NCBI GenBank assembly: GCA_013287235.1
Contig: JABDEF010000018.1
Coordinates: forward strand, 1-21,400
Direction: 5' to 3'
DNA: 21,400 nt
DNA from: Gammaproteobacteria bacterium
GTDB taxonomy: Bacteria; Pseudomonadota; Gammaproteobacteria; DSM-16500
The position numbers and the translations under genes were made by a program. Under the pieces are notes generated by a model that was not told where the DNA came from, ran no database searches, and worked only from the letters and a program-made list of their open reading frames with translations. Position 1 is the first letter of the stretch; the number at the start of each line of letters is the position of its first letter. This document shows positions 15,289 to 21,400 of the stretch, piece by piece.

Positions 15289-16494
15289 TTACCCCCTTTG
15301 AAAAAGGGGGTCGACGAGCGTTGCGAGTCGGGGGGATTTTTTCGCAGGCATGAAAAATATCCCAATCAAATCATTCAAAAACCGCTGCCCTAAATCTGTC
15401 GCACATAAATGATCCTTATCCAACATTAATAATCCCTTTTCTCTTGCTGTACTTAGCATCGGTTCTAACACTTTTTGAGATAATCCCGTACGCGCTGTAA
15501 ATAAACGCAAAGACACTCCACGCGTTAAACGCAATGCATTCATCATAAACTCGAAAATAAGATCATTCTCTGTCAATATATTTTGATTTTCCGAGAAGGA
15601 TTTTTCTGGATTCAAATATTCTTTTGGGTGCTTCACATTCGCAAAACGTGTAACGATTCCATCCGATACATCCGTGATTTTGCTATGCGCACCTGCGCCA
15701 ATCCCAATATAGTCTCCGAATTCCCAATAATTTTTATTATGCACACATTCATGATTCTCTTTTGCGAACGCTGAAATTTCATATTGTTTTAAATATCCGG
15801 ATTCAATTTTTATTTTTCCTTTTTCTTGAATCTCAAAAAGTATTTCATCAGTAGGCAATGTTGGCGGATTTTTATAAAAATAGGTTTGCGGTTCAATCGT
15901 GAGTTGATACCAGGAAAGATGCGGTGGATCATATTGCAGTGCTCGAGTTAAATCATACATTGCATCTTCAAGAGATTGATCCGGAAGTCCATGCATGAAG
16001 TCCACATTAAAATTTTGAAATCCTGCCTCCGTCGCGCATTCAATTGCACGTAATGCATTCTCCGCATGATGAATGCGTCCTAAACTTTTTAATTTTGCAT
16101 CTTGTAAACTTTGAATTCCAATCGATAGGCGATTAATCCCTGCAATTCTTAAATCTTTAAATCGTGATTCATCGACAGTGCCGGGATTCGCTTCCAATGT
16201 GATTTCGATATTTCCAAAATTAAAATAACGGTGAATACCTGCAAGAATTTTTTCGATACCACTTGGCGAAAATAAACTGGGTGTTCCTCCGCCAAAAAAT
16301 ATACTGATTAATCTACGTCCCCAGGTGAGAGGAAGCTTTGTTTCTAATTCCTGTAACAAACATTCGATATATTCCGCTTCTGGTAATGCGTTTTTAGATT
16401 CGTGTGAATTAAAATCACAATAAGGACATTTACGTACGCACCAAGGAATATGTACGTAAAGACTCAAGGGGATCACTTCATTAAAATATTTCAT
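15289..16494 (-). CDS. hemW: Heme chaperone HemW (radical SAM), with a repeat-derived C-terminal tail
   Basis: HemW is a radical-SAM-family protein, once annotated as oxygen-independent coproporphyrinogen oxidase-like, that binds heme and delivers it to membrane enzymes. The [4Fe-4S] motif is CVRKCPYC (C19, C23, C26), followed by FFGGGTPSLF and 'ITLEANPGT'. The HemW C-terminal domain follows. The normal family end is near 'RFLNDLIGIFF' (about 381). The last 20 residues, MPAKKSPRLATLVDPLFQRG, are encoded by a GC-rich palindrome-containing repeat and look like an acquired extension. The start overlaps the U-box gene by 14 bases, and its AAGGA is almost adjacent to the ATG, so translation is probably coupled. 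It converges with the barrel gene, eight bases apart. Confidence 0.92.
   Translation of the reverse strand: MKYFNEVIPLSLYVHIPWCVRKCPYCDFNSHESKNALPEAEYIECLLQELETKLPLTWGRRLISIFFGGGTPSLFSPSGIEKILAGIHRYFNFGNIEITLEANPGTVDESRFKDLRIAGINRLSIGIQSLQDAKLKSLGRIHHAENALRAIECATEAGFQNFNVDFMHGLPDQSLEDAMYDLTRALQYDPPHLSWYQLTIEPQTYFYKNPPTLPTDEILFEIQEKGKIKIESGYLKQYEISAFAKENHECVHNKNYWEFGDYIGIGAGAHSKITDVSDGIVTRFANVKHPKEYLNPEKSFSENQNILTENDLIFEFMMNALRLTRGVSLRLFTARTGLSQKVLEPMLSTAREKGLLMLDKDHLCATDLGQRFLNDLIGIFFMPAKKSPRLATLVDPLFQRG
15291..15311. repeat. 21-bp palindrome, second copy, forming the end of hemW
   Basis: ACCCCCTTT (15291-15299) and AAAGGGGGT (15303-15311) flank GAA. The arms are identical to the palindrome at 9200-9220. 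The outer base belongs to the hemW stop codon, so the repeat supplies the last codons and the stop. It may serve as a terminator for the convergent barrel and hemW genes, although neither side has a strong T-run. Confidence 0.7.
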
Positions 16495-16798
16495 TCCTTA
16501 CTCTTTTATCGATGGGATATTTTTCCCAAAGTTCTGGATTCGCTTGCAGGAAAGCTTCAATTTTTTTTTGTAAAGCAATATCTGCACCCACCATATCTTC
16601 GCTGATTTCATGTTTTGTTTGGGGATCTTCTAAACCATAGTCATTAAAATAATTTTCTAATGCTTTTTTTTCATATGCAACGGGCATGCGGCTGCCATAA
16701 ATTCGGACAGGGTGCTGCATTAACTGATTGGTTAAAGCGCACCGATATTGGGGTGGTATGGGTTTCTCGTTTGAAAATAAATTGGTATGATTGACCAT
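16481..16798 (-). CDS. Small stand-alone U-box domain protein (possible E3 ubiquitin ligase mimic)
   Basis: The 105-residue product is almost entirely one U-box-like domain (about 14-84). The pattern is PPQYRCALTNQLMQHPV (15-31), a Gly in the turn (G35), AYEKKALENYF (41-51), DPQTKHEI (58-65), then DIALQKKIEAFL (73-84). This follows the U-box layout 'P..F.CP.T..LM.DPV...G.TYER..IE.W....CP.T...L.....PN..L...I..F'. U-boxes are RING-like folds without zinc that recruit E2 enzymes; bacteria lack ubiquitin, so these are known as host-directed effectors such as Legionella LubX. No signal peptide or second domain is present. The start has AAGGAG upstream and a promoter with TTGACA. It overlaps hemW by 14 bases, an odd partner. 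The match is by pattern; E2 binding is unproved. Confidence 0.7.
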   Translation of the reverse strand: MVNHTNLFSNEKPIPPQYRCALTNQLMQHPVRIYGSRMPVAYEKKALENYFNDYGLEDPQTKHEISEDMVGADIALQKKIEAFLQANPELWEKYPIDKRVRNEIF

Positions 16799-16834
16799 TT
16801 TGGACTCCTTCGTTTTTATGGTTATCTACATATG

Positions 16835-16863
16835 AAATTACTGTGATAAGGTCGAAATGTCAA
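16835..16863 (-). promoter_or_regulatory. Promoter of the U-box/hemW unit
   Basis: On the minus strand a perfect -35 TTGACA (16863-16858) is followed after 17 bases by TAATTT (16840-16835), a weak -10. It lies 37 bases upstream of the U-box start codon. Its -35 directly abuts the -35 of the divergent mdh promoter. Confidence 0.45.
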
Positions 16864-16892
16864 TTGAAGATCATGCGGGTAAAGATTAAAAT
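16864..16892 (+). promoter_or_regulatory. Promoter of the mdh unit
   Basis: -35 TTGAAG (16864-16869), 17-base spacer, -10 TAAAAT (16887-16892), 26 bases before the mdh ATG. A GGAGG ribosome binding site (16907-16911) lies seven bases from the start. Together these are a good sigma-70 arrangement. Confidence 0.6.
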
Positions 16893-16918
16893 AGCGCGTC
16901 AATCTTGGAGGCTCCCTC

Positions 16919-17914
16919 ATGAAAAAACATATTAAAGTCGCCGTCACTGGTGCTGCGGGTCAAATTGGGTATGCATTACTTTTTCGTTTAGCATCAGGAC
17001 AATGTTTTGGACCGGATGTGACCATCGATTTGCAGCTTTTAGAGCTCCCGCAAGCCTTAAAATCGTTGGAAGGGGTGCAAATGGAGCTTGAAGATTGTGC
17101 TTTTCCTTTATTAAAAAATGTCATTTGTACAGGCGATGTCAATGTGGTAATGGATGGCATTAATTGGGCATTTTTGGTGGGATCCGTGCCGCGTAAGGAG
17201 GGCATGGAGCGTTCCGATTTATTGAAAATCAATGGTAAAATTTTTACGACCCAAGGTCGTGCCATCAATGAACATGCGGCAAGCGATGTTCGGGTCTTTG
17301 TGGTCGGTAACCCGTGTAATACCAATTGTCTTATCGCGATGAATAATGCGCCTGATATTCCAAATGATCGTTTTTTTGCCATGACGAAATTGGATGAATT
17401 GCGTGCCCGCACGATGCTCGCTAAAAAAGCAGGTACAGATGTGACAGCAGTCACACAAATGACCATTTGGGGTAACCATTCTTCAACGCAATACCCAGAT
17501 TTTTATCATGCAAAAATCCATGGAAAACCTGCGGTGGATGCTATCGGCGATTTAGAATGGTTACAAAAAGATTTTATACAAAATGTGCAAACACGCGGAG
17601 CCCTCGTCATTAAAACACGTGGTGCTTCCTCTGCAGCTTCTGCGGCAAATGCAGCATTGACGAGTGTTCATGATTTGTTCCATGAAACCGTGCAAGGAGA
17701 ATCTTTTTCTGTCGCTCGGTGTTCACAAGGAGAATATGATATTGATGAAGGATTAATATTTTCCTTTCCTTGTCGCACAGAAGGCGGTAAGTTAAAAGTG
17801 ATTACAGGGCTGACACAAAATGCATTTGGGTCAGAAAAAATCCAAATTACTTTGGATGAGCTTCGTAAGGAGCGTGATGCGGTGAAGGAATTGGAATTAA
17901 TTAATGGAACATAA
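16919..17914 (+). CDS. mdh: Malate dehydrogenase
   Basis: This enzyme interconverts malate and oxaloacetate with NAD in the TCA cycle. The 331-residue protein is of the cytosolic (type 2) MDH form also found in Legionella and Coxiella. The dinucleotide-binding loop is [12 protein letters not shown] (9-20). Substrate-binding arginines lie in [14 protein letters not shown], the cofactor strand is [11 protein letters not shown], and the catalytic His187 is in [13 protein letters not shown]. It is full length with strong expression signals. The last 11 bases overlap the start of the membrane protease gene downstream. Confidence 0.95.
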   Translation: MKKHIKVAVTGAAGQIGYALLFRLASGQCFGPDVTIDLQLLELPQALKSLEGVQMELEDCAFPLLKNVICTGDVNVVMDGINWAFLVGSVPRKEGMERSDLLKINGKIFTTQGRAINEHAASDVRVFVVGNPCNTNCLIAMNNAPDIPNDRFFAMTKLDELRARTMLAKKAGTDVTAVTQMTIWGNHSSTQYPDFYHAKIHGKPAVDAIGDLEWLQKDFIQNVQTRGALVIKTRGASSAASAANAALTSVHDLFHETVQGESFSVARCSQGEYDIDEGLIFSFPCRTEGGKLKVITGLTQNAFGSEKIQITLDELRKERDAVKELELINGT

Positions 17915-18542
17915 CCTCATTCAAAAAATTTGTATTTGGCTTATTCCATTGATTTTTGCTATCACAGTGCATGAAGTGGCACATGGATGGGTGGCATCTA
18001 AGTTTGGCGATCAAACAGCCCGCTTACAAGGTCGCCTCACCTTAAATCCCGTGAAGCATATTGATCTTATTGGAACCATCGTGATTCCTCTTTTAATGCT
18101 AATGTTTAGCCCGGTGATTTTTGGATGGGCAAAACCTGTCCCGGTTGATCAGCGAAACCTGCGTAGCCCGCGGGTTGACATGATATTCGTTGCCGCTGCA
18201 GGTCCTGGTTCTAATCTGTTGATGGCGTTATTTTGGGGGATGATTGCAAAATCCGCAGAATATATGTCTGCGTGGTTTGCGCCTCTCGCGCTGATGGGAA
18301 TTGCAGGTATTCAAATTAATGTCATGTTGGCGGTTTTAAATTTCATACCGATTCCACCTTTAGATGGCGGACGAATACTTTCGAATGTATTATCCGGGCG
18401 TTTTGCCTGGTATTTTTATCGGTTGGAGCCTTATGGATTTCTCATTTTATTGATTCTTGTTTTTACGGGGATATTATCTTCTATCCTTTACCCGCCCATT
18501 TATTTTTTGACACATGGGATTGTTGATCTTTTTAGAATTTAA
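17904..18542 (+). CDS. Site-2-protease-like intramembrane metalloprotease (M50 family)
   Basis: This is a 212-residue polytopic membrane protein with the zinc motif HEVAH (23-27) in its first hydrophobic segment and the second metal-site motif PPLDGGRIL (Asp154) in a later one, the layout of short M50B proteases such as YwhC-type proteins. '[18 protein letters not shown]' and '[12 protein letters not shown]' are typical of this branch. There is no PDZ domain, unlike RseP, so it is not the sigma-E regulator protease. Substrates of this short branch are mostly unknown. Its start lies inside mdh (11-base overlap) and has only a weak ribosome binding site, so it depends on mdh translation. Catalytic residues are intact. 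Confidence 0.88.
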   Translation: MEHNLIQKICIWLIPLIFAITVHEVAHGWVASKFGDQTARLQGRLTLNPVKHIDLIGTIVIPLLMLMFSPVIFGWAKPVPVDQRNLRSPRVDMIFVAAAGPGSNLLMALFWGMIAKSAEYMSAWFAPLALMGIAGIQINVMLAVLNFIPIPPLDGGRILSNVLSGRFAWYFYRLEPYGFLILLILVFTGILSSILYPPIYFLTHGIVDLFRI

Positions 18543-18549
18543 AGGGCTG

Positions 18550-18563
18550 TGTCATGCCAGCTT
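18550..18563 (+). repeat. Partial copy of the dispersed 35-bp palindrome
   Basis: TGTCATGCCAGCTT is identical to the left arm and first loop bases of the element at 7806-7840, but the right arm is missing. It lies just past the M50 protease stop. The neighbouring CACAGAATTG also occurs near 2466, so a longer degraded repeat is possible. Confidence 0.5.
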
Positions 18564-18595
18564 TCGCACAGAATTGTAAGCTCCCATAATATTTC

Positions 18596-18650
18596 CTTAA
18601 TTTTACATTAATGTTTTCTTAAGTTGTCATTAATCTTACCTTAACGTTCA
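18596..18650 (+). promoter_or_regulatory. Five tandem 11-bp TTAA units: PmrA-like response-regulator box
   Basis: Five units start at 18596, 18607, 18618, 18629 and 18640 with exact 11-base spacing. Their hexamers are CTTAAT, ATTAAT, CTTAAG, ATTAAT and CTTAAC, each followed by a T-rich five-base spacer. PmrA boxes in Legionella and Coxiella follow cTTAATatT-N2-cTTAATatT, also an 11-base period, and control many Dot/Icm effector genes. A -10-like TAGTAT (18656-18661) follows, so the last units overlap the -35 position, as expected for an activator. PhoB or another OmpR-family regulator is the alternative. Confidence 0.65.
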
Positions 18651-18690
18651 TCGCGTAGTATTGCTGTTCCACATAACAGGAGTTAAAAAA

Positions 18691-19992
18691 ATGATATCGT
18701 CACAGGGGCGTATTCAAACACGTTTATCAAATGATGCATTCACATTCTCATTCAGCGAAAAAACCTTAAAAAATTTACGAAAATATCAGGATATTTTAAA
18801 AAAATTTTCATTGGATGAAGTCATTGCAGGAGACTCGAAAAGGGTTCCATCACATTTTTCACTCGAAGATTTTTCAAATCAATTTGAAATGATTGAGGAA
18901 ATTTTAGAAATCGAATACACCAAAAAAAACAATGATCAATTAAAAGTTGGGCTCGAGTATTATAAACTCGCCATCATGGAAGCCATGCTCCACAGTGTAT
19001 GTGAAAACGAGGAAGAATTTCCGGATCAAAAACCTTCAGGTTTTATGTACGGTATTTATTATTTTTTATTTATCGGCGGCACTTGGATTGCTTATTTACA
19101 TGGATATGACGCCGCAAAAGCCATTACCGATTTATTCCCCTGTCAAGTGCCACATAGTATTGTTTGGGGGTCGGGATCCATTTTATTTCTCATCGCGTTA
19201 GGACTCTTTTCTGCATTTGAAGCGGAAGAATTGAGTAAGCATATGGGATTTCAATCTGTCAAAAATTTAGAAACGACATTGGATATTAACCAGCGTCAAA
19301 TTGAAGTGACCCATGACTTCATGAAACATTTATGCATACATTCAGAAAGTAAAAATATAACATCTGCCAAACGTTATGCAATGTATGCAGAAATAGCCGA
19401 AAAATTCGATGATTCGATTACGAAAACAAAGGAACGCGTGAGTGTTTTTTCTGAAGGGCGGAGTCGTAAAATTGTAAAAAGTGCATTGTTGCTATTTGGT
19501 ATGGCATTTTCTGCTGCCGATGAGGTATTTTTAGCCATTGGTTTTGGTGCGCTCGCGTTGTCCGGTCCTTGGGGGTGGATTATTTTAGGCGCGACCGCTT
19601 TAATTGGTGCAATTCTTTTTTATGCGGCTTTTCATAACATGATACGAAATAAAGTTGCGCCCACTTTAAAACAAAAAGAGGAAATCCTTGAAAAATACAA
19701 ATCTTATGAAAAAGATCATTTGTTAGAAGGCATTCAAAAAAGAGTAGAAGTGAAAAAATATATTGAAACATTAGAAAAAAAAGTAGAAGAAAAAGAAAAG
19801 AAAATTCATCAATTAGAATCCCAGGTGTTATTAAAAGAGCGAATAATTGATGAAAAAAATAAGGAATTAGCGCTATTTAAAAAAACACCAGCAAAAGAAG
19901 TGGCGATTCCATTACAGAAATTTTCACATTTTAAACCATCACCCATTCCTGTCATTCATACGCTTTCAAATGTGGTAAAGGTACAAGCATGA
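18691..19992 (+). CDS. Membrane protein with C-terminal coiled coil; candidate PmrA-controlled effector
   Basis: No family is recognised for this 433-residue protein. It has no signal peptide. A soluble, charged N-terminal part (1-115) precedes two hydrophobic spans (about 118-138 and 156-176), a soluble helical stretch (180-260), a second hydrophobic pair (about 263-290 and 293-314), and a strongly charged coiled coil (about 324-398, rich in Lys/Glu with IETLEKKVEEKEKKIHQLES). A short tail ends KVQA. A TTG start at 18661 would add ten residues, but the ATG at 18691 has AGGAG eight bases upstream and is chosen. Its own promoter carries a five-unit PmrA-like box. Two hairpin-like membrane pairs plus a coiled coil resemble effectors that insert in host membranes, but this is inference. 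Confidence 0.8.
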   Translation: MISSQGRIQTRLSNDAFTFSFSEKTLKNLRKYQDILKKFSLDEVIAGDSKRVPSHFSLEDFSNQFEMIEEILEIEYTKKNNDQLKVGLEYYKLAIMEAMLHSVCENEEEFPDQKPSGFMYGIYYFLFIGGTWIAYLHGYDAAKAITDLFPCQVPHSIVWGSGSILFLIALGLFSAFEAEELSKHMGFQSVKNLETTLDINQRQIEVTHDFMKHLCIHSESKNITSAKRYAMYAEIAEKFDDSITKTKERVSVFSEGRSRKIVKSALLLFGMAFSAADEVFLAIGFGALALSGPWGWIILGATALIGAILFYAAFHNMIRNKVAPTLKQKEEILEKYKSYEKDHLLEGIQKRVEVKKYIETLEKKVEEKEKKIHQLESQVLLKERIIDEKNKELALFKKTPAKEVAIPLQKFSHFKPSPIPVIHTLSNVVKVQA

Positions 19993-19994
19993 CA

Positions 19995-21221
19995 TTATAC
20001 CATTGCATTCACACTGACTTGCAATACGTTTGCCCAATTTTTTGAATATGATCCAGACAATACTCCATTACTTGAAACATTATGAATGTCCGCATCACCA
20101 AAATTGATATATTCATAAGATGCAGCAATTTGAATGATGTCCTTCATGGTGTAAATAAATCCAGCGCCTGCTCTAATTTGCCTATCCATAGGTAAATCAG
20201 GTGTTCGTTTATCGGCGTTGGTGGGCGAAGAATCATAAGAAGCGCCTGCTTGCAATTTCCAATTTGGTTTGAGTTGATATTGTATACCCAGTCCTCCTCG
20301 ATAGGTATCCGTCCAATCAAGCACAGTGGTGGCGGTTAAACTATCAATGGTTACAGTAGACTTTTTCATAGCTGACCAATTAGACCAGCCAAACTCTCCC
20401 AATAGATTCAGTTTGTTTGTGATTTTTTGATCGATGCTTACAATCACATTTTGTGGCATGGTCATTTGTGTGGTGGTTGCAGGCGTTGTTAATATTCTTA
20501 AAAAAGTGGTTGTCCCCTTAAAATTGTGTACGATCTGCGAGCGATAGGCTATGCCAATTTTTGTTTTGGGGTAAGGTGTGATAATGACGCCGAGATTAAA
20601 CCCAGTATGCGTATTTGTGGCTTTTATATTCGCTTGGCCATCGAGCACTCCACCAATGACCGGATCAATAAAAGATGTAGGAAGTGCAACGGTTTGATAA
20701 AGATTTGCATATTCCACTGAAAATCCTCCACCGATGCCTAACCACTTATTGACTTTATAAGCAACCGATGGATTTAAATTTAATGTATAAAATTGCGTAT
20801 CTTGTACCATGTAGCGGCCAACCCAGCCATCTGCGTAGTTGAGTAAACCCCCGTAAGGAGAAACAAAACTCACACCCAGCTTTAATTTTGGAGAATAACT
20901 ATAAACATAATAGAGCGCCATGCCAGGTGTTAATACGCCAGCTTCTCCGCCATTGTTACCTCGAATGGTATTTTGATTGTTTATGTCAAATTTTGTGTAA
21001 GGTAAAATGGTTTGAGTGCCTAACATAAACTCTGACGTAGGTAATTCAATCATTCCTGCAGGATTAAAATATGCGGTAGATGCATCACTTGCAACGGCTG
21101 CTTGTCCAACATCTGCGGTTCCGACAATGGGTGTACCTAATTCATATAATTGAAATGCTGCCGGGAATGTGGTTCCGCTAAATAATAATGCGGAGAGTGC
21201 TGCGATGGATCGCTTTCTCAT
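19995..21221 (-). CDS. fadL: FadL-family outer-membrane long-chain fatty acid/hydrophobic compound transporter
   Basis: This is a 14-stranded outer-membrane channel family member, 408 residues from the chosen start. The signal peptide MRKRSIAALSALLFSG ends near TTFPA; the mature protein starts AFQLYELG, as usual for FadL, followed by 'ASDASTAYFNPAGMIELP' containing the family NPAG motif. Strand patterns such as 'WLGIGGGFSVEYANLY' and 'WKLQAGASYDSSP' follow. An upstream in-frame ATG (21296) would put 25 charged residues ahead of the signal and has no ribosome binding site, while AAGGA lies seven bases from 21221. A TATGAT (21266-21261) may be the -10. It converges with the preceding gene, with two bases between stops. 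Substrate could be fatty acids or other hydrophobic compounds. The last 104 bases of the window hold no supportable gene. Confidence 0.88.
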   Translation of the reverse strand: MRKRSIAALSALLFSGTTFPAAFQLYELGTPIVGTADVGQAAVASDASTAYFNPAGMIELPTSEFMLGTQTILPYTKFDINNQNTIRGNNGGEAGVLTPGMALYYVYSYSPKLKLGVSFVSPYGGLLNYADGWVGRYMVQDTQFYTLNLNPSVAYKVNKWLGIGGGFSVEYANLYQTVALPTSFIDPVIGGVLDGQANIKATNTHTGFNLGVIITPYPKTKIGIAYRSQIVHNFKGTTTFLRILTTPATTTQMTMPQNVIVSIDQKITNKLNLLGEFGWSNWSAMKKSTVTIDSLTATTVLDWTDTYRGGLGIQYQLKPNWKLQAGASYDSSPTNADKRTPDLPMDRQIRAGAGFIYTMKDIIQIAASYEYINFGDADIHNVSSNGVLSGSYSKNWANVLQVSVNAMV

Positions 21222-21400
21222 GCAAGAATCCTTTTGCTTAAATTCAAAGTGATTTAGGGTATCATATTCTTCTGGATTCGTCGTCCTGAAAAACATTCCA
21301 TCCGCTGTCTTTTAGCGAAGCAGGTGTTATTGCAATAATGGTAATAATATTTTTCCCCGTGCTTTTAGACGTTTTGTATCTGTTCAGCGGTTGCCACTGA

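Noticed and set aside
16960..17466. 168-codon minus-strand frame
   Set aside because: It lies wholly inside mdh on the opposite strand; mdh has all catalytic motifs and this frame has none.
18661..18690. Longer TTG start for the coiled-coil membrane protein
   Set aside because: The TTG overlaps the presumed -10 box and has no ribosome binding site, whereas the ATG at 18691 has AGGAG eight bases upstream.
21297..21400. Possible gene ends at the right margin: a 20-codon plus frame, and a minus frame whose short tail ends in TAA
   Set aside because: Too short, with no ribosome binding site or family signature; nothing can be supported without the flanking sequence.

Overview
The window is AT-rich, gene-dense bacterial DNA from a gammaproteobacterium. 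The likeliest home is a host-associated, intracellular member of the Legionellales (Coxiella/Legionella/Berkiella-like). This rests on ordinary gammaproteobacterial housekeeping genes (rsmA, apaH, metNIQ, trmB, hemW, mdh, fadL) mixed with eukaryote-directed protein types: a 1719-residue protein with two OTU deubiquitinase domains, a stand-alone U-box protein, a membrane/coiled-coil protein behind a PmrA-like box, and a Sel1-repeat lipoprotein. No Dot/Icm genes lie in the window, so the lifestyle is an inference.

Layout. Bases 1-490 are mobile-element margin: the first 22 codons of an IS607-type recombinase on the minus strand, then a RelB/DinJ antitoxin with its own promoter/operator but no toxin beside it. 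Bases 572-2151 hold rsmA-apaH (minus, one-base overlap, apaG absent). A 436-base intergenic stretch ending in a GC-rich hairpin precedes the large OTU gene (2588-7747). Convergent to it is a sodium/dicarboxylate-type symporter resembling the cystine carrier TcyP (7848-9179). Then comes a minus-strand unit metN-metI-metQ plus a Sel1 lipoprotein gene (12323 down to 9228), closed by a hairpin terminator. Divergent from metN are pncB and trmB (4-base overlap) and an outer-membrane barrel gene whose ribosome binding site sits in a 12-bp hairpin stem. hemW and a small U-box gene form a minus-strand pair (16798 down to 15289). Back-to-back promoters separate the U-box gene from mdh, which overlaps a site-2-protease-like gene (plus). 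Five tandem 11-bp TTAA-type units then precede a 433-residue membrane/coiled-coil protein, and a FadL-type outer-membrane transporter converges from the right edge.

How the parts fit. The uptake genes (MetNIQ, TcyP-like, FadL, salvage enzyme PncB) fit an organism that scavenges amino acids, NAD precursors and fatty acids from a host. The OTU and U-box proteins would act on opposite sides of host ubiquitin signalling if exported. The most interesting points are the OTU duplication whose second copy has lost the catalytic Cys motif, the tiny U-box protein, and the PmrA-like box. Two families of short palindromes (35 bp and 21 bp) are scattered between genes, and one has apparently extended the C-terminus of HemW.
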